In this document: piece after piece, positions 25,208-35,200 of the stretch
How the letters are laid out: the number at the start of each line of letters is the position of its first letter
How positions within the stretch are numbered: the stretch's first letter is position 1
DNA from: Macrostomum hystrix
Taxonomy: Eukaryota; Platyhelminthes; Macrostomidae
Direction of reading: 5' to 3'
DNA: 64,000 bases
Assembly: GCA_950097015.1 (NCBI GenBank)
Contig: CATNEN010000038.1
Location: 23,387,001 to 23,451,000, forward strand
Notes under the pieces: generated by a model
Told to the model about the DNA's origin: nothing
What the model saw: only the letters and a program-made list of their open reading frames with translations
Database searches by the model: none
Translations under genes and position numbers: made by a program

Positions 25208-26776
25208 TCAGCCCCCGCTGGTCGAAAGACTCGTCTTGTACAGACTAAGACTGTTCGCCTCTTTGTCTGCGACAGCCAGCAGAAGGCAATTGTCAGTCAG
25301 CAGCAATGTCGCGCTGTGCGGAGCAAACAGGGTGTCACCGCCTCCAGGAGCGTCCGGCAGCGTGGTGGCGGGCACGTCGAGGGTTTGGAGGATCGAGCCG
25401 TCACTAGCCAGAACTCGCACAGCGGGCTCCTTGAACTCGCAGACAAACAGCAGGCCATTGTTAGCCGTAGCCACATGCGATGGATAATTGAACTTTTTTA
25501 GCGTTGATCGCATAGTAGGGTAGGACGACTTCAGGTTGCCGCTAATTGAGCACAGTTTGTGCACCTGACTCTTGTAGAAATCGGTCAGGTAGATTGTACT
25601 ATCCAGTACGGCCAGGCTTTCTAGCACTCTGCGCTGCGTTGAATCGTAAAACTTTGCAACATCGATGACAGTCTGCAAGTCTCTGTTCAGTCGGCCGATG
25701 CCAAAAATTTTGCGCTCCTGTTGATCAAAAAACAGTATTTTATCTCCGTTGGCGTCGCAACCGCACAGGTAACCCAGAGGGCGGCCAAGGTCAAGGCTAT
25801 CGATGACGCAACTCACGCAGCCGCTAAGATCAGTGACAGTTACGGACCGCTGCTGCACCAGGTACAGAAGCTGGTGATCATTGTCGCAGTACAATCCCGA
25901 TATAAAGCTGGATTTATCGATGTCGCAGTAGCATTTCAATCGGCATGATCCATCCACTGAAACTAGTAGCAGGTGGTCCTTATTCGAGCCGTCAGTGGTG
26001 ACAAAGAAGCCTGATTTTGGCAGCCGTTTGTCTTTCACATCGAACGAAGTGTTCGGCTTCAGAATGCGACCCGACTCGTCGCTGAAGTAGCCCTTCGTGT
26101 TGGTGCATGGCGTTAACCAAATCGGTTTGGCGCCCAGGTCGTCAATCTTGTGCTCAAATTTGAAAATCAGGTCCGGCTGGTTGTACGTGTCGTTAGATTC
26201 GCACAGCTGCAGCACTTGGTCCATCTGTTGATCGATGGCCAACCGCAGGTCTCTCAGGCCTCCAGTAACGTCGCCAAAAGCTACGCGAGTGTCGCGACCT
26301 GTCGTCGTCAGGGCTTCCTCTAGATCGCTGCACTCGAGCTCCATATTAGAGGCCAGCTCAAACACTGCTCTCATGTTGTTAGTTGTCTCCGCTTCATTCA
26401 TGGAGCTCTCGTACTCCTGCAGAACTGCGAACTCCCTCAGCTGCTGAACTGCGGCCTCGTTTTTAGCAGCAAGCCGACTGAGAACAGCCTCCTTGTAACT
26501 AGCCAGGGCTTCCAGCGAGGCCTCGAGCACGTCTTGCGAAGCCTGCAGCTCAGCCTCTAGCGCCTGCTGATCAGCTCTAAGCTTGTCTCTGACAGACTTC
26601 ACTGGCTGAAGCCTGGACTGCACACTCGACTGCAGCTCCCGCACTCTGGCCAAGTCCAGATCCAAGTGCCGCTGACAGAGCGGCTTCGGTATCTGTGCCC
26701 CTGTGCCAACAGCTGCCTGGACGCAGGTTTTCACGGAACAGTCTTGACGGCCGCTGATTTGAGTTCTTTGGGCCAT
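25208..26776 (-). CDS. RING-less TRIM-like protein: half B-box, coiled coil, beta-propeller (paralogue 1)
   Basis: A 522-residue single-exon protein. Residues 13-37 carry C-x4-C-x15-C-x2-H, one zinc site resembling half of a B-box; no RING precedes it. Residues about 40-190 form a long coiled coil rich in Leu/Gln/Glu. Residues about 220-522 show repeated strand patterns (FISGLYCDNDHQLLYLV, IYLTDFYKSQVHKLC, LLFVCEFKEPAVRVLASDG) typical of NHL/TRIM2-like six-bladed propellers. I start at 26776 rather than further upstream because a polypyrimidine tract and CAG acceptor end 10 nt before this ATG, so upstream codons are intronic or removed by trans-splicing. Its neighbour at 27782-29327 is a paralogue in the same orientation. 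Such proteins are usually cytoplasmic scaffolds; the ligand is unknown. Without RING, no ubiquitin ligase activity of its own is expected. Confidence 0.82.
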   Translation of the reverse strand: MAQRTQISGRQDCSVKTCVQAAVGTGAQIPKPLCQRHLDLDLARVRELQSSVQSRLQPVKSVRDKLRADQQALEAELQASQDVLEASLEALASYKEAVLSRLAAKNEAAVQQLREFAVLQEYESSMNEAETTNNMRAVFELASNMELECSDLEEALTTTGRDTRVAFGDVTGGLRDLRLAIDQQMDQVLQLCESNDTYNQPDLIFKFEHKIDDLGAKPIWLTPCTNTKGYFSDESGRILKPNTSFDVKDKRLPKSGFFVTTDGSNKDHLLLVSVDGSCRLKCYCDIDKSSFISGLYCDNDHQLLYLVQQRSVTVTDLSGCVSCVIDSLDLGRPLGYLCGCDANGDKILFFDQQERKIFGIGRLNRDLQTVIDVAKFYDSTQRRVLESLAVLDSTIYLTDFYKSQVHKLCSISGNLKSSYPTMRSTLKKFNYPSHVATANNGLLFVCEFKEPAVRVLASDGSILQTLDVPATTLPDAPGGGDTLFAPHSATLLLTDNCLLLAVADKEANSLSLYKTSLSTSGG

Positions 26777-26800
26777 ACGGCTAGAGCTGAAGAGAAAAAG
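26777..26800 (-). promoter_or_regulatory. 3' splice site 10 nt before the start of TRIM-like paralogue 1
   Basis: Minus strand: GCCTTTTTCTCTTCAG followed by CTCTAGCCGT and ATG. A 5' UTR intron acceptor or a spliced-leader acceptor. Confidence 0.65.
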
Positions 26801-27781
26801 GCAATCAGCATCAATGACCAGCGCATTAAATTCATCGTGTAACCATGTCGCTATCATTTTTTATTATACTGTATTGATTATATTATACAGAGCAACGTTT
26901 AGTTGTCCTTGTCACCTTCGACGATACTCACTGAATATCTCGACGATAAAGGGCGGAAAATTGCACTTTCACAAAGTAGGCTGCGGATATTTGAAATACC
27001 CCGTGTTATTTTCCCAGGTGACGATTTTTTGTCGAGAAAAATCATTTTCCCAATTTTATTTCCTAACTAATTAATCAAATAAGAAGTCTGAGCTTTGTCT
27101 ATAAAAGCCAATATTTTTCAAAATGGGAAAAATGAAAATTTTTAAGGAGCATAAAAAGCAAGGAGCATCTTATTAAACTTTAACATAATTTAGGCAAAAA
27201 TTCTATAAAAAGTAGATTTCATTCCAATAGTAATAGCATAAGGCAAGCTTATAGATTGTTAATCACAGTTTGGAAAAAAATATGGATGACGGAAGCAATG
27301 GAACAAAGTGATATACACCTGAAAAGCTGGCTATAGCAGCTCCTATGAAAGTTCAAAGAGTTTAACAGAAAAACTAACAATAGAAAACACACTGAACATC
27401 AGGAAGCAATTCTTATTTAGTTTCAGCTGCTGAAGCATTTCAATTATCACAAATCGAAAAATCGTCAAATTGACACTTTAGAGGCCTCAGAGTAATTAAG
27501 AGTTCAAGAAAAAAATAATTTTTGGTGCTTTCATTTCTAACTTTCTTTGAAAATACGAAGAGCGGTTATCAATCGTATGATGAGCGATGAACATGAGCTT
27601 TCCAGTCTAGCTGTTCATCGTTGTAGAAATCTCATCGCATTAGAATACCAATAATTAAAATTGATATTAGACAACAGAGACATTTAGAGAACAGATAACA
27701 CTTTGTTCTTGGTTAAATAGTTTTCAATGTCAAACTAATGAGTAAAAACATAGTCTCAAACAGGAATGGATGCCTCACAAT
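26801..27781. other. Spacer between the two TRIM-like paralogues
   Basis: About 1 kb of AT-rich single-copy sequence, no gene seen. Confidence 0.5.
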
Positions 27782-29327
27782 TCAATTCAACTTGAATATA
27801 CTCAATCTTTCACTCTCTCTCTCCGTGACGACAAGCAGTTCTTGTTCACCATGGAGCAGCACCGTGATGCCATGCGGTCTCTCCAGGCGACTGTCTTTAG
27901 CCGCGTCGCTTTTCTTGCTGCCTAGTGTTTGCAAAATCTCCCCACTATCACTCAGAATGTGCAGCACGTTGCACAGGTAGTCGCAAACGAAGATCATTCC
28001 CTGGTGACTGGCTGCCAAATCTGACGGACCCGTATTCAATCTGCTTGTCACCACCTGCTAATAGAGAGGCCTTGAGTTCACCTGTTTTGGCGCACACTTT
28101 GTGTATGCATCCTTTGTCAAACTGAGTGATGTAAATGTAGTCACCGTGCATTACAAGCGCTTCAATAAAGGTGCGTTTGCAGTCGTAGAAAGCTGTCACA
28201 CTGTGGTTTACTTGTAACTCAGTGTCGGCATTTCGAACTATTCCGTGCAATCTTTTCCCGATCTGGTCGAACATGAACAGGCTGTCCTGGCTGCCATCAA
28301 TGCCTGAGAAGTGGACAATCGGCTCGGCTGATTCGATCTGGCGCAACACGCGTCCATTCAGTCTCATAACAATCGCTGCCCGACGCTGCAGCACATACAG
28401 AAGCTGACGATCGCTATTGCAGTGTAGCCCTGTGATAAAATAAGACCAGTCGATGTCACTCTGGCACTTCAGCCTGACGGATCCGTCAAGAGCCAGGACA
28501 AGTAGGTATTTTCTGCCCTCGCACGACACAATCAGACAAGGTTCCGGAAGTCTGAGTCCAGAGCTCTCGTCTGCCTCAGCCCTAACAACGAAATTCAAGG
28601 AGTCATAGACGAATCCGCTTGTGTTGCTGCACGCGGTAATCCAAACTGGCTTGTCGCCTGAGATTTTTATTCTGTTCAAAAGTTTGCAGCAATTGCTTTT
28701 CATTTCAGTGATCATCGGGACATTATTAGTAGATCCCGATACATTTATGTCACATTCTTTTGACGGAGTCGAATTATTGATTTGATTAAGAACTGACATG
28801 TGCAAGTCTCTCAGACTAGTTCTCACATCTGTGTGCTCACTTTGATCTTTCTCAAAAGACTCGACGCCCTCAGCAGCATCTTCGAGGTCGCTGCATCCCA
28901 GATCCATTTGGGAGGCCAGCTCGAAAATCTTTCTAACATCGTCAGCCTGCTGAGCTGCAGCGATTGAAGTGTCGAACTCCCGTAAGACGTCAAACTCGGC
29001 AAGTTTTCGCTTCGCAGCATCACTCCTGGCGTTCAGCTGACACATAACTGCCTCCTTGTACTTTGTCACAGCATCAACAGTGGCTGAGAGCAAATTTTCT
29101 GCTTCATGCAGCTCTGCCTTCAACAGCTGCTGGCGAGCTTGAAGTCGGTCACGAGCTGCTCTCATTGGCTTCAGCTTGCTTTCCACACTGGCTTGAACTT
29201 CCAAGACTCGTTCCCTGTCTCTCTTCAAGTGCTTCTCACACATAGGCAAGGCTGTCTGGGCACCTGCTGCCACAGCAACAGCGTCGCAATTTCTAATGGT
29301 ACACTTCTCTTTCAGTTGTTCAGTCAT
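27782..29327 (-). CDS. RING-less TRIM-like protein (paralogue 2), frameshifted
   Basis: Same layout as paralogue 1: C-x4-C-x15-C-x2-H at residues 9-33 with identical spacing, then a coiled coil, then a propeller-like region. The frame from 29327 stops at 27948. The last propeller strands (MIFVCDYLCNVLHILSDSG, matching LLFVCEFKEPAVRVLASDG of paralogue 1) lie in another frame, 28057-27782. That second frame has a stop just above 28057, so the shift lies between about 28057 and 28000, after the residues LLAGGD. A single indel would explain it. Whether this is a pseudogene, a recent allele lesion or a sequencing error cannot be told here; the rest of the frame is intact. The start was chosen because an acceptor-like CACATTTCTTTCAG ends 9 nt before the ATG. 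Confidence 0.75.
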
Positions 29328-29351
29328 CGTTCTTTTCTGAAAGAAATGTGA
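29328..29351 (-). promoter_or_regulatory. 3' splice site 9 nt before the start of TRIM-like paralogue 2
   Basis: Minus strand: CACATTTCTTTCAG, then AAAAGAACG and ATG. Same position as in paralogue 1. Confidence 0.65.
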
Positions 29352-31085
29352 CAATGTTTTTGAAGAATCTGTTTATTTGTTCAGTTATTGCATTTCAACT
29401 TAACTTGACCATAAATAAACCATAGGGGACCTACATCTAGCCGAAAGCAACATTTACTGCTTTAAAAAGCTCTTCGGAAACGATCTGTACTTGTTTTTCA
29501 CAGTTAATCTGAGAATTTCGCCAGTTCAAAAACAGACATCTATGAACTTCTTCTTTGTTTAGATAGAAAATGAAAACAAAAATAATTTACTTTTAATCAC
29601 TAAAATACAATAACCTGACTTTAAATTAAAAAACGTCGCATAAAAAACCTCATAGCTAATAGATATAAGGTAAATTTTTATGTACAGCCAAAATGTATAA
29701 AAACACATAGAGACGATATGAGCATATATAGTATAGCTAAAAAAGTTTATTTTTTTAAGCGACAGTCTTTCAATTCGCAGATTCAATCATTTTTTATTGC
29801 TACATTAGACTGTACTGTTACTTGTTTCAATGTTTCATAAAAGGATACATAATGTATCCTTTACATAAGATTTTATGTACATAATGTAATGTATATTAAC
29901 AAAAATATAATTTCTCATTATCACTATACATTTTTATTATAGATTCCCTGCAAAAGTTATGGCTTAAAAACAATACAAACTCATCTAGGAAGCAGTAATC
30001 ATTTACTCATTGAGCCATATAAGTATGCTAAAGCCCCAGTTTTAGCATTTAAGCTTCAATTTAAAATACAGTTTACACAGTTTTTGCTGAGTCTAAAAAA
30101 GCTGCGAAATATAAGTTTTTTATATCATATCCAGATTATCTAAAATACTTATAAGATAAATAGGAACAAGACAAGCACATAGCCACTGTGGTTTGAATAG
30201 GTGGCTTAGGTCTTAAATAATCCAATACTTGAGCTGGGCCCTTTTCTACAACAACAACCAGGCTTCTAAATACAAGCTTGAGTAGTTTAGAAAAAAATAT
30301 ATAATTTATTATCTCTTCACAACATGTTTTCTTTCGTATTGACATTTGTTCTCTTTATAATTCTGACTACTCACTAAGAAGGAACGAACTGCTTTCGAAG
30401 AAAATGATCGTTTTAAATACAGAGTAAAAACAACTGTACTTAAACAAAATATTATTTCCGAGAAATTAAAATGCAAAGCGAAAGTTCTTATCATCTGCAT
30501 ATTCAATTCTGAGCATTACTCAGCTAGAATTTTCTAGTTATTTTATTTTATTTATTATAAAATTTGTTTTTAATTTATTTATTTATTTATTAACTTTTAT
30601 TTATTATTTTGATGTTTGGACAAAAGCTAAATATTTAAATATTTATTAAATACTCTAAATTCATAAAGGCCATTACAGACATGGCATTCTGATGCTTGTC
30701 CTCGTATAAGAGCCAATACAATTAGATATACCATGTGTAATTGATGTATTCTATGGGTCATTCAGAAATCTACTTGGGATGACTCAAGCATGGAACTGAA
30801 ACCGAATCACTTATTTCGTCTTCAAAGACAAAGACTTTTAGCACGTCAACTTGTACATTCAATATACGAGTACTTATGGGAAATTCGTCAAATTCCTCAT
30901 TCTAGCGGCTCTTGAGTACAAAGCTTGCATATGGAACAGGGACTACTTAAACTACCGGGACGGAATCCTAGGCAAATCATGCCGAATTTCTTACGAGGTT
31001 GGCTTTTTTCGCTGTCTATGGTTCTTGTTTTCTTTTAAACTTTGCCAAGCAAATGGGTAGAAGTAGCTAGTCAGTTGAATAAGTA
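29352..31085. other. AT-rich intergenic region
   Basis: No gene. Contains runs of TTTATTTATTTA near 30535-30600 and scattered short inverted repeats. Confidence 0.5.
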
Positions 31086-31089
31086 TGTG

Positions 31090-31364
31090 ATCTCTCCCGT
31101 TAATTCATTTATCTGTGGCCGTCAGAACGACTGAGAACTTGTTTCTCGGCCGAGGCGCAGCCGAGTCCAGAGAAACGAGTTTGAAGTCGTTCTGACCATA
31201 GACAAATAAATAAACGGGGGAGATAGTATTCTTCCCCAACTTGGCCCGGTCTTGTGGAAAAAAAGAACGCTATAGCTCAACAGTATATGGTTCTGATCGA
31301 AACGGATCCAAATAATTAAATCGTTTCCTCGTCCGGGACGAATAGATATTTCTTCGTCCCGGAC
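31090..31364. repeat. Foldback element: two nested hairpins
   Basis: Left arm 31090-31150 and right arm about 31165-31226 are imperfect inverted repeats (TCTCCCGTTAATTCATTTAT against the complement of ATAAATAAACGGGGGAGA; AGAACGAC against GTCGTTCT) with a GC-rich loop. A second, perfect 12-bp inverted repeat lies at 31331-31342 and 31353-31364 (GTCCGGGACGAA) with a 10-nt loop. Possibly a small foldback or MITE-like element; no target duplication was identified. Confidence 0.55.
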
Positions 31365-31399
31365 TAATAAATGCTTCAACACTAGACCATAGACTTATT

Positions 31400-31909
31400 T
31401 GACCGGGACAAGTGGGGGATAAATACATTGAATTATTGAATTAAAAAACTTTTAGTTAAAAAATATTTGTGAATGTTATAAGTATTGAAAATCTAGATTT
31501 GGCTAAACTTTTCATGGTAAAGGTAGTTTGCTAATTATTACAGATATTCCGAATCTTACGCAGACGCGCACCTGGGTGCTGTCAAACTAATATGCCAATT
31601 AGCTTCAAAATGGCTTCATGTGAAAATAAACGGTATGAAATTTTCTTGCATCCTTATCTATAGGTCTAATGCAAGCAGTGCATGGCATTGTACACCAGCT
31701 TATGCACGTTTATAGGCACATGTATAGGCACACTAGCTTCTGGCTTTCGTGTCTAGCGCCTGGTACGGTATCAGGGCACTCATGCATAAATTCCAAAAGA
31801 AGCGGTGTGTGACAGATTAAAAAATTAGGGTTCTAGTTCATAAATTTTTTACGATTTTGATACTGACTTCTAGACGCATATGATATTCATTCCCAGCTAC
31901 ATTTAGGAG
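31400..31909. other. Region upstream of the SEC14-like gene
   Basis: AT-rich. TTCCCAG ends 14 nt before the ATG at 31910 and could be an acceptor of a 5' UTR intron or spliced-leader site. No clear core promoter was identified. Confidence 0.35.
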
Positions 31910-32200
31910 ATGGCAAACAAAGTTGAACGAGAAGCATTTGCTATGCCGCCTGGTGAGACCACCTTTGCGAGGCGAGTTCGCTCGGAGATGTCAGATCCGG
32001 CTAGATTAGAAGCGTTTTCCCAGCTCAAAGAGCGCCTTCAAGACGTTTGGGTTGAAGACTTCAATGACGACATCTATCTGTACAAGTTCTTTAAGGCGAG
32101 AGAGTTTGACACGGCGAGGGCTGAAGTCATGGTGAGAAATCATCTGCGCTGGCGCAAGGAGTATCGAGCTGACGACCTGCTAGCTAATGATGGATTTAAG
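31910..32200 (+). CDS. SEC14-like exon 1
   Basis: 97 codons, N-terminal CRAL-TRIO helices. Donor AAG|GTGACC at 32201; the intron that follows is 97 bp. Confidence 0.85.
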
Positions 32201-35200
32201 GTGACCTTTGTCTATGGCTATTGCACGAATCCTTAGAGAAATTAGGATTGATGTGGTGGCCAATAAACACCAGTCTCCGCTTTACAATGTCCCGCAGGAA
32301 GCCGAGGTGATCACTCGCTACTACGCAGGTGGCTTCTGTGGCGTCGACAAGGAGGGCATTCCGGTTTGGTACGAACCATCGGGCCTCATCGATCCTCAGG
32401 GCTTCGCCAAGTCGGTGACGCGGGAGCATCTGTTGCGAAGCCGCATTCACATAACTGAACGCTTTGTTAGACAAATCCTGCCAGATCTGAGGCGCAGGAC
32501 AGGCAAACCTATTTACTCTTGCACGTTTGTTGTGGACATGCACAACTACGGCAGGCGTCACATGTGGGCTCCGAACCTGGAGTTCTACGCCGAGTTTGTG
32601 CGGACCTGCGAGCAGAACTATCCAGAAACGATTGGTACGGCGTTTATAGTAAATGCACCGGCCATTTTCCCCATTGTCTTCAACCTACTGAAACCGCTGC
32701 TGCATACGGAGACTCAAAAGAAGATAAAAATTCTAGGAAAGAACTATAAGCAGGTAAGTATTTTTGTTTTTCCTCGGACGTAAAAGTAGCGTTCAACACT
32801 GTGTACGTGTGAAAATGTAGCGATATAAAGAGACGTCGCGGATGTTAGTTTACTTAATGATAATGAGCACCCACCCTTGCTCTCTCGCATCTCGGTTTCA
32901 TTTTGCGTGGCCTCTTCCCCCCTTTTTGCTCTCTCTCAGTTTACTTTAACTAGCTAGAGTCGCGTCGCGAGCGGGCCGCGATTGGCTCGCCCGGGCTGGT
33001 GGATGAGGCTAACGCCGAGCCCTGGGCCAGCTAGGGTTTTCTCTGACCCCTCTCGCGCGCCGTGATTGGCCGAGAGCTGAGTAAGACCGAAGAGCTCTGC
33101 CCTGCCCACTGTTTGGGGCAGCCGCGCCGCCCGCCCCTTCCAGCGCATTTAAATGTATGAAAGGCCAAGAGCCGGCATCATCTGTTTGCCCGGTTTATTC
33201 TGTTGTCAAATCTAGCGAAATACAAATAAACGCGCGCTGCATGGCCTGCACACCCTGAGCCTGTGTACCCTCGGAACGGTAAGACTGTTTTTCTTGCTCA
33301 TTTGAGCGTCGCACCGAAGTCCCCGGACTGGTGAACTCTCGCCGTCCAGGACAGGTGAACTCTCGCCGTCCAGGACAGGTGAACTCTCGCCGTCCAGGAC
33401 AGGTGAACTCTCGCCGTCCCGGATTGGTGAACTCTCGCCGTCCCGGATTGGTGAACTCTCGCCGTCCAGGACAGGTGAACTCTCGCCGTCCCGGACAGGT
33501 GAACTCTCGCCGTCCGGGATTGGTGAACTCTCGCCGTCCCGGATTGGTGAACTCTCGCCGTCCCGGATTGGTGAACTCTCGCCGTCCCGGATTGGTGAAC
33601 TGAGTCTGAGTCGTGGGCTAAGCGAAGGTCTGGACCCAGGTGTCTCAGGCAGTCGAGTCAAACCCCCCAGTATTGATTACGTCAGAACTTTTCTCTTCTT
33701 TTTTTCTTATAAACTAAAAACGAAAATCTTGCTTGTATGTTAGCAATCGACTATCTCCCGAACGGCTCAACCGATTTCACAATTCCTTCACCAAACGATC
33801 ACGAAAATATCATGGTCCCGAATCGGTACACGTATTTTTATTAAGCTTAATTTCATTTCCAAGGGGATTAAATATTCGAAAACTGTTTTAAATAGGCTTT
33901 TCCAATGCATTCATTTATTCAGCTTGTGCACAGTGAGGCTCCAGTGCCAATTTTAATGATTGCATCAGAGCCTGTTTTGTTAGGCGAGCGTACTGATAAG
34001 AAATTTCTCACCCAAATGTGCATGGCTGTGTCAACCCCACTGGCGAGATAATTACTGCCCAATGTGCACAGGCTGAGCTGGCTTCTGTTATCTGTTCGGC
34101 ACTGAGATATCTTTTTGTTTCATTTTTTCAGTTTTATTCAACCAATATAGCAGATTCACAGCATACTTCAAATGCAAACAGCTCGGAACTGAAATGATGC
34201 AAGTGATCGGCCTTTCTTGGCAGCAAGTAACTCGTTTTTCAGAGAACAGCGAAACACCGAATTCCAGGAATTTGAACCGTTTTCCAGACACAACAATGAC
34301 ACATCCAGACAGCATTAATACAAATCCAGGCTCAGAATCGACAGAAATCTAGGCTCGGAATGGATAGATATCTAAGCTCAGAATTGATAGATATCTAGGC
34401 TCGGAATAGATAGATATCTAGACTCAGAATCGACAGAAATCTAGGCTCGGAATGGATAGATATCTAAGCTCAGAATTGATAGATATCCAGGCTCAGAATC
34501 AATAGAAATCTAGGCTCAGAATTGATGGATATCTAGGCTCAAAACTGATAGATATCTAGGCTCGGAATAGATAGATATCTAGACTCAGAGTCGATAGAAA
34601 TCTATACTCGGAATGGATTGATATTTAAGCTCAGAATTAATAGATATCTAGGCTCAGCATTGATAGATATCTAGACTCAGAATCGATAGACATCTTGGCT
34701 CAGAATGGATAGATATATAAGCTCAGAATTGATAGATATATAAGCTCAGAATGGATAGATATATAAGCTCAGAATTGATAGATATCCAGGCTCAGAATCA
34801 ATAGATATCTAGGCTCAAAACTGATAGACACCTAGGCTCAGAATTGATGGATATCTAGGCTCAAAACTGATAGATATCTAGGCTCAGAATTGATAGATAT
34901 CTAGACTCAGAGTCGATAGAAATCTATACTCGGAATGGATGGATATTTAAGCTCAGAATTCATAGATACCTAGGTTCAGAATTGATTGATATCTAGGATC
35001 AGAATCGTAGAATTCTGATAATAATATAAGTTTTTCGAGTGTAGCAGCAAGTGTTATTCGATGCTAAAACTAAGGAAAGATTTTTAGCATAGCTGCAAGT
35101 TTTATCAGATTCAGAACTAGAACTATTCGAGCATAGCTAAAAGCGTTATTAATTTTTAAGTTTTAACATTTTTTCAAGCATTGCTTCAAGCGTTATTCGA

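Noticed and set aside
28030-28100. A 27-nt intron (CAG|GTGAAC ... TTAGCAG) to explain the TRIM-like frameshift
   Set aside because: 27 is a multiple of 3, so removing it does not change frame.
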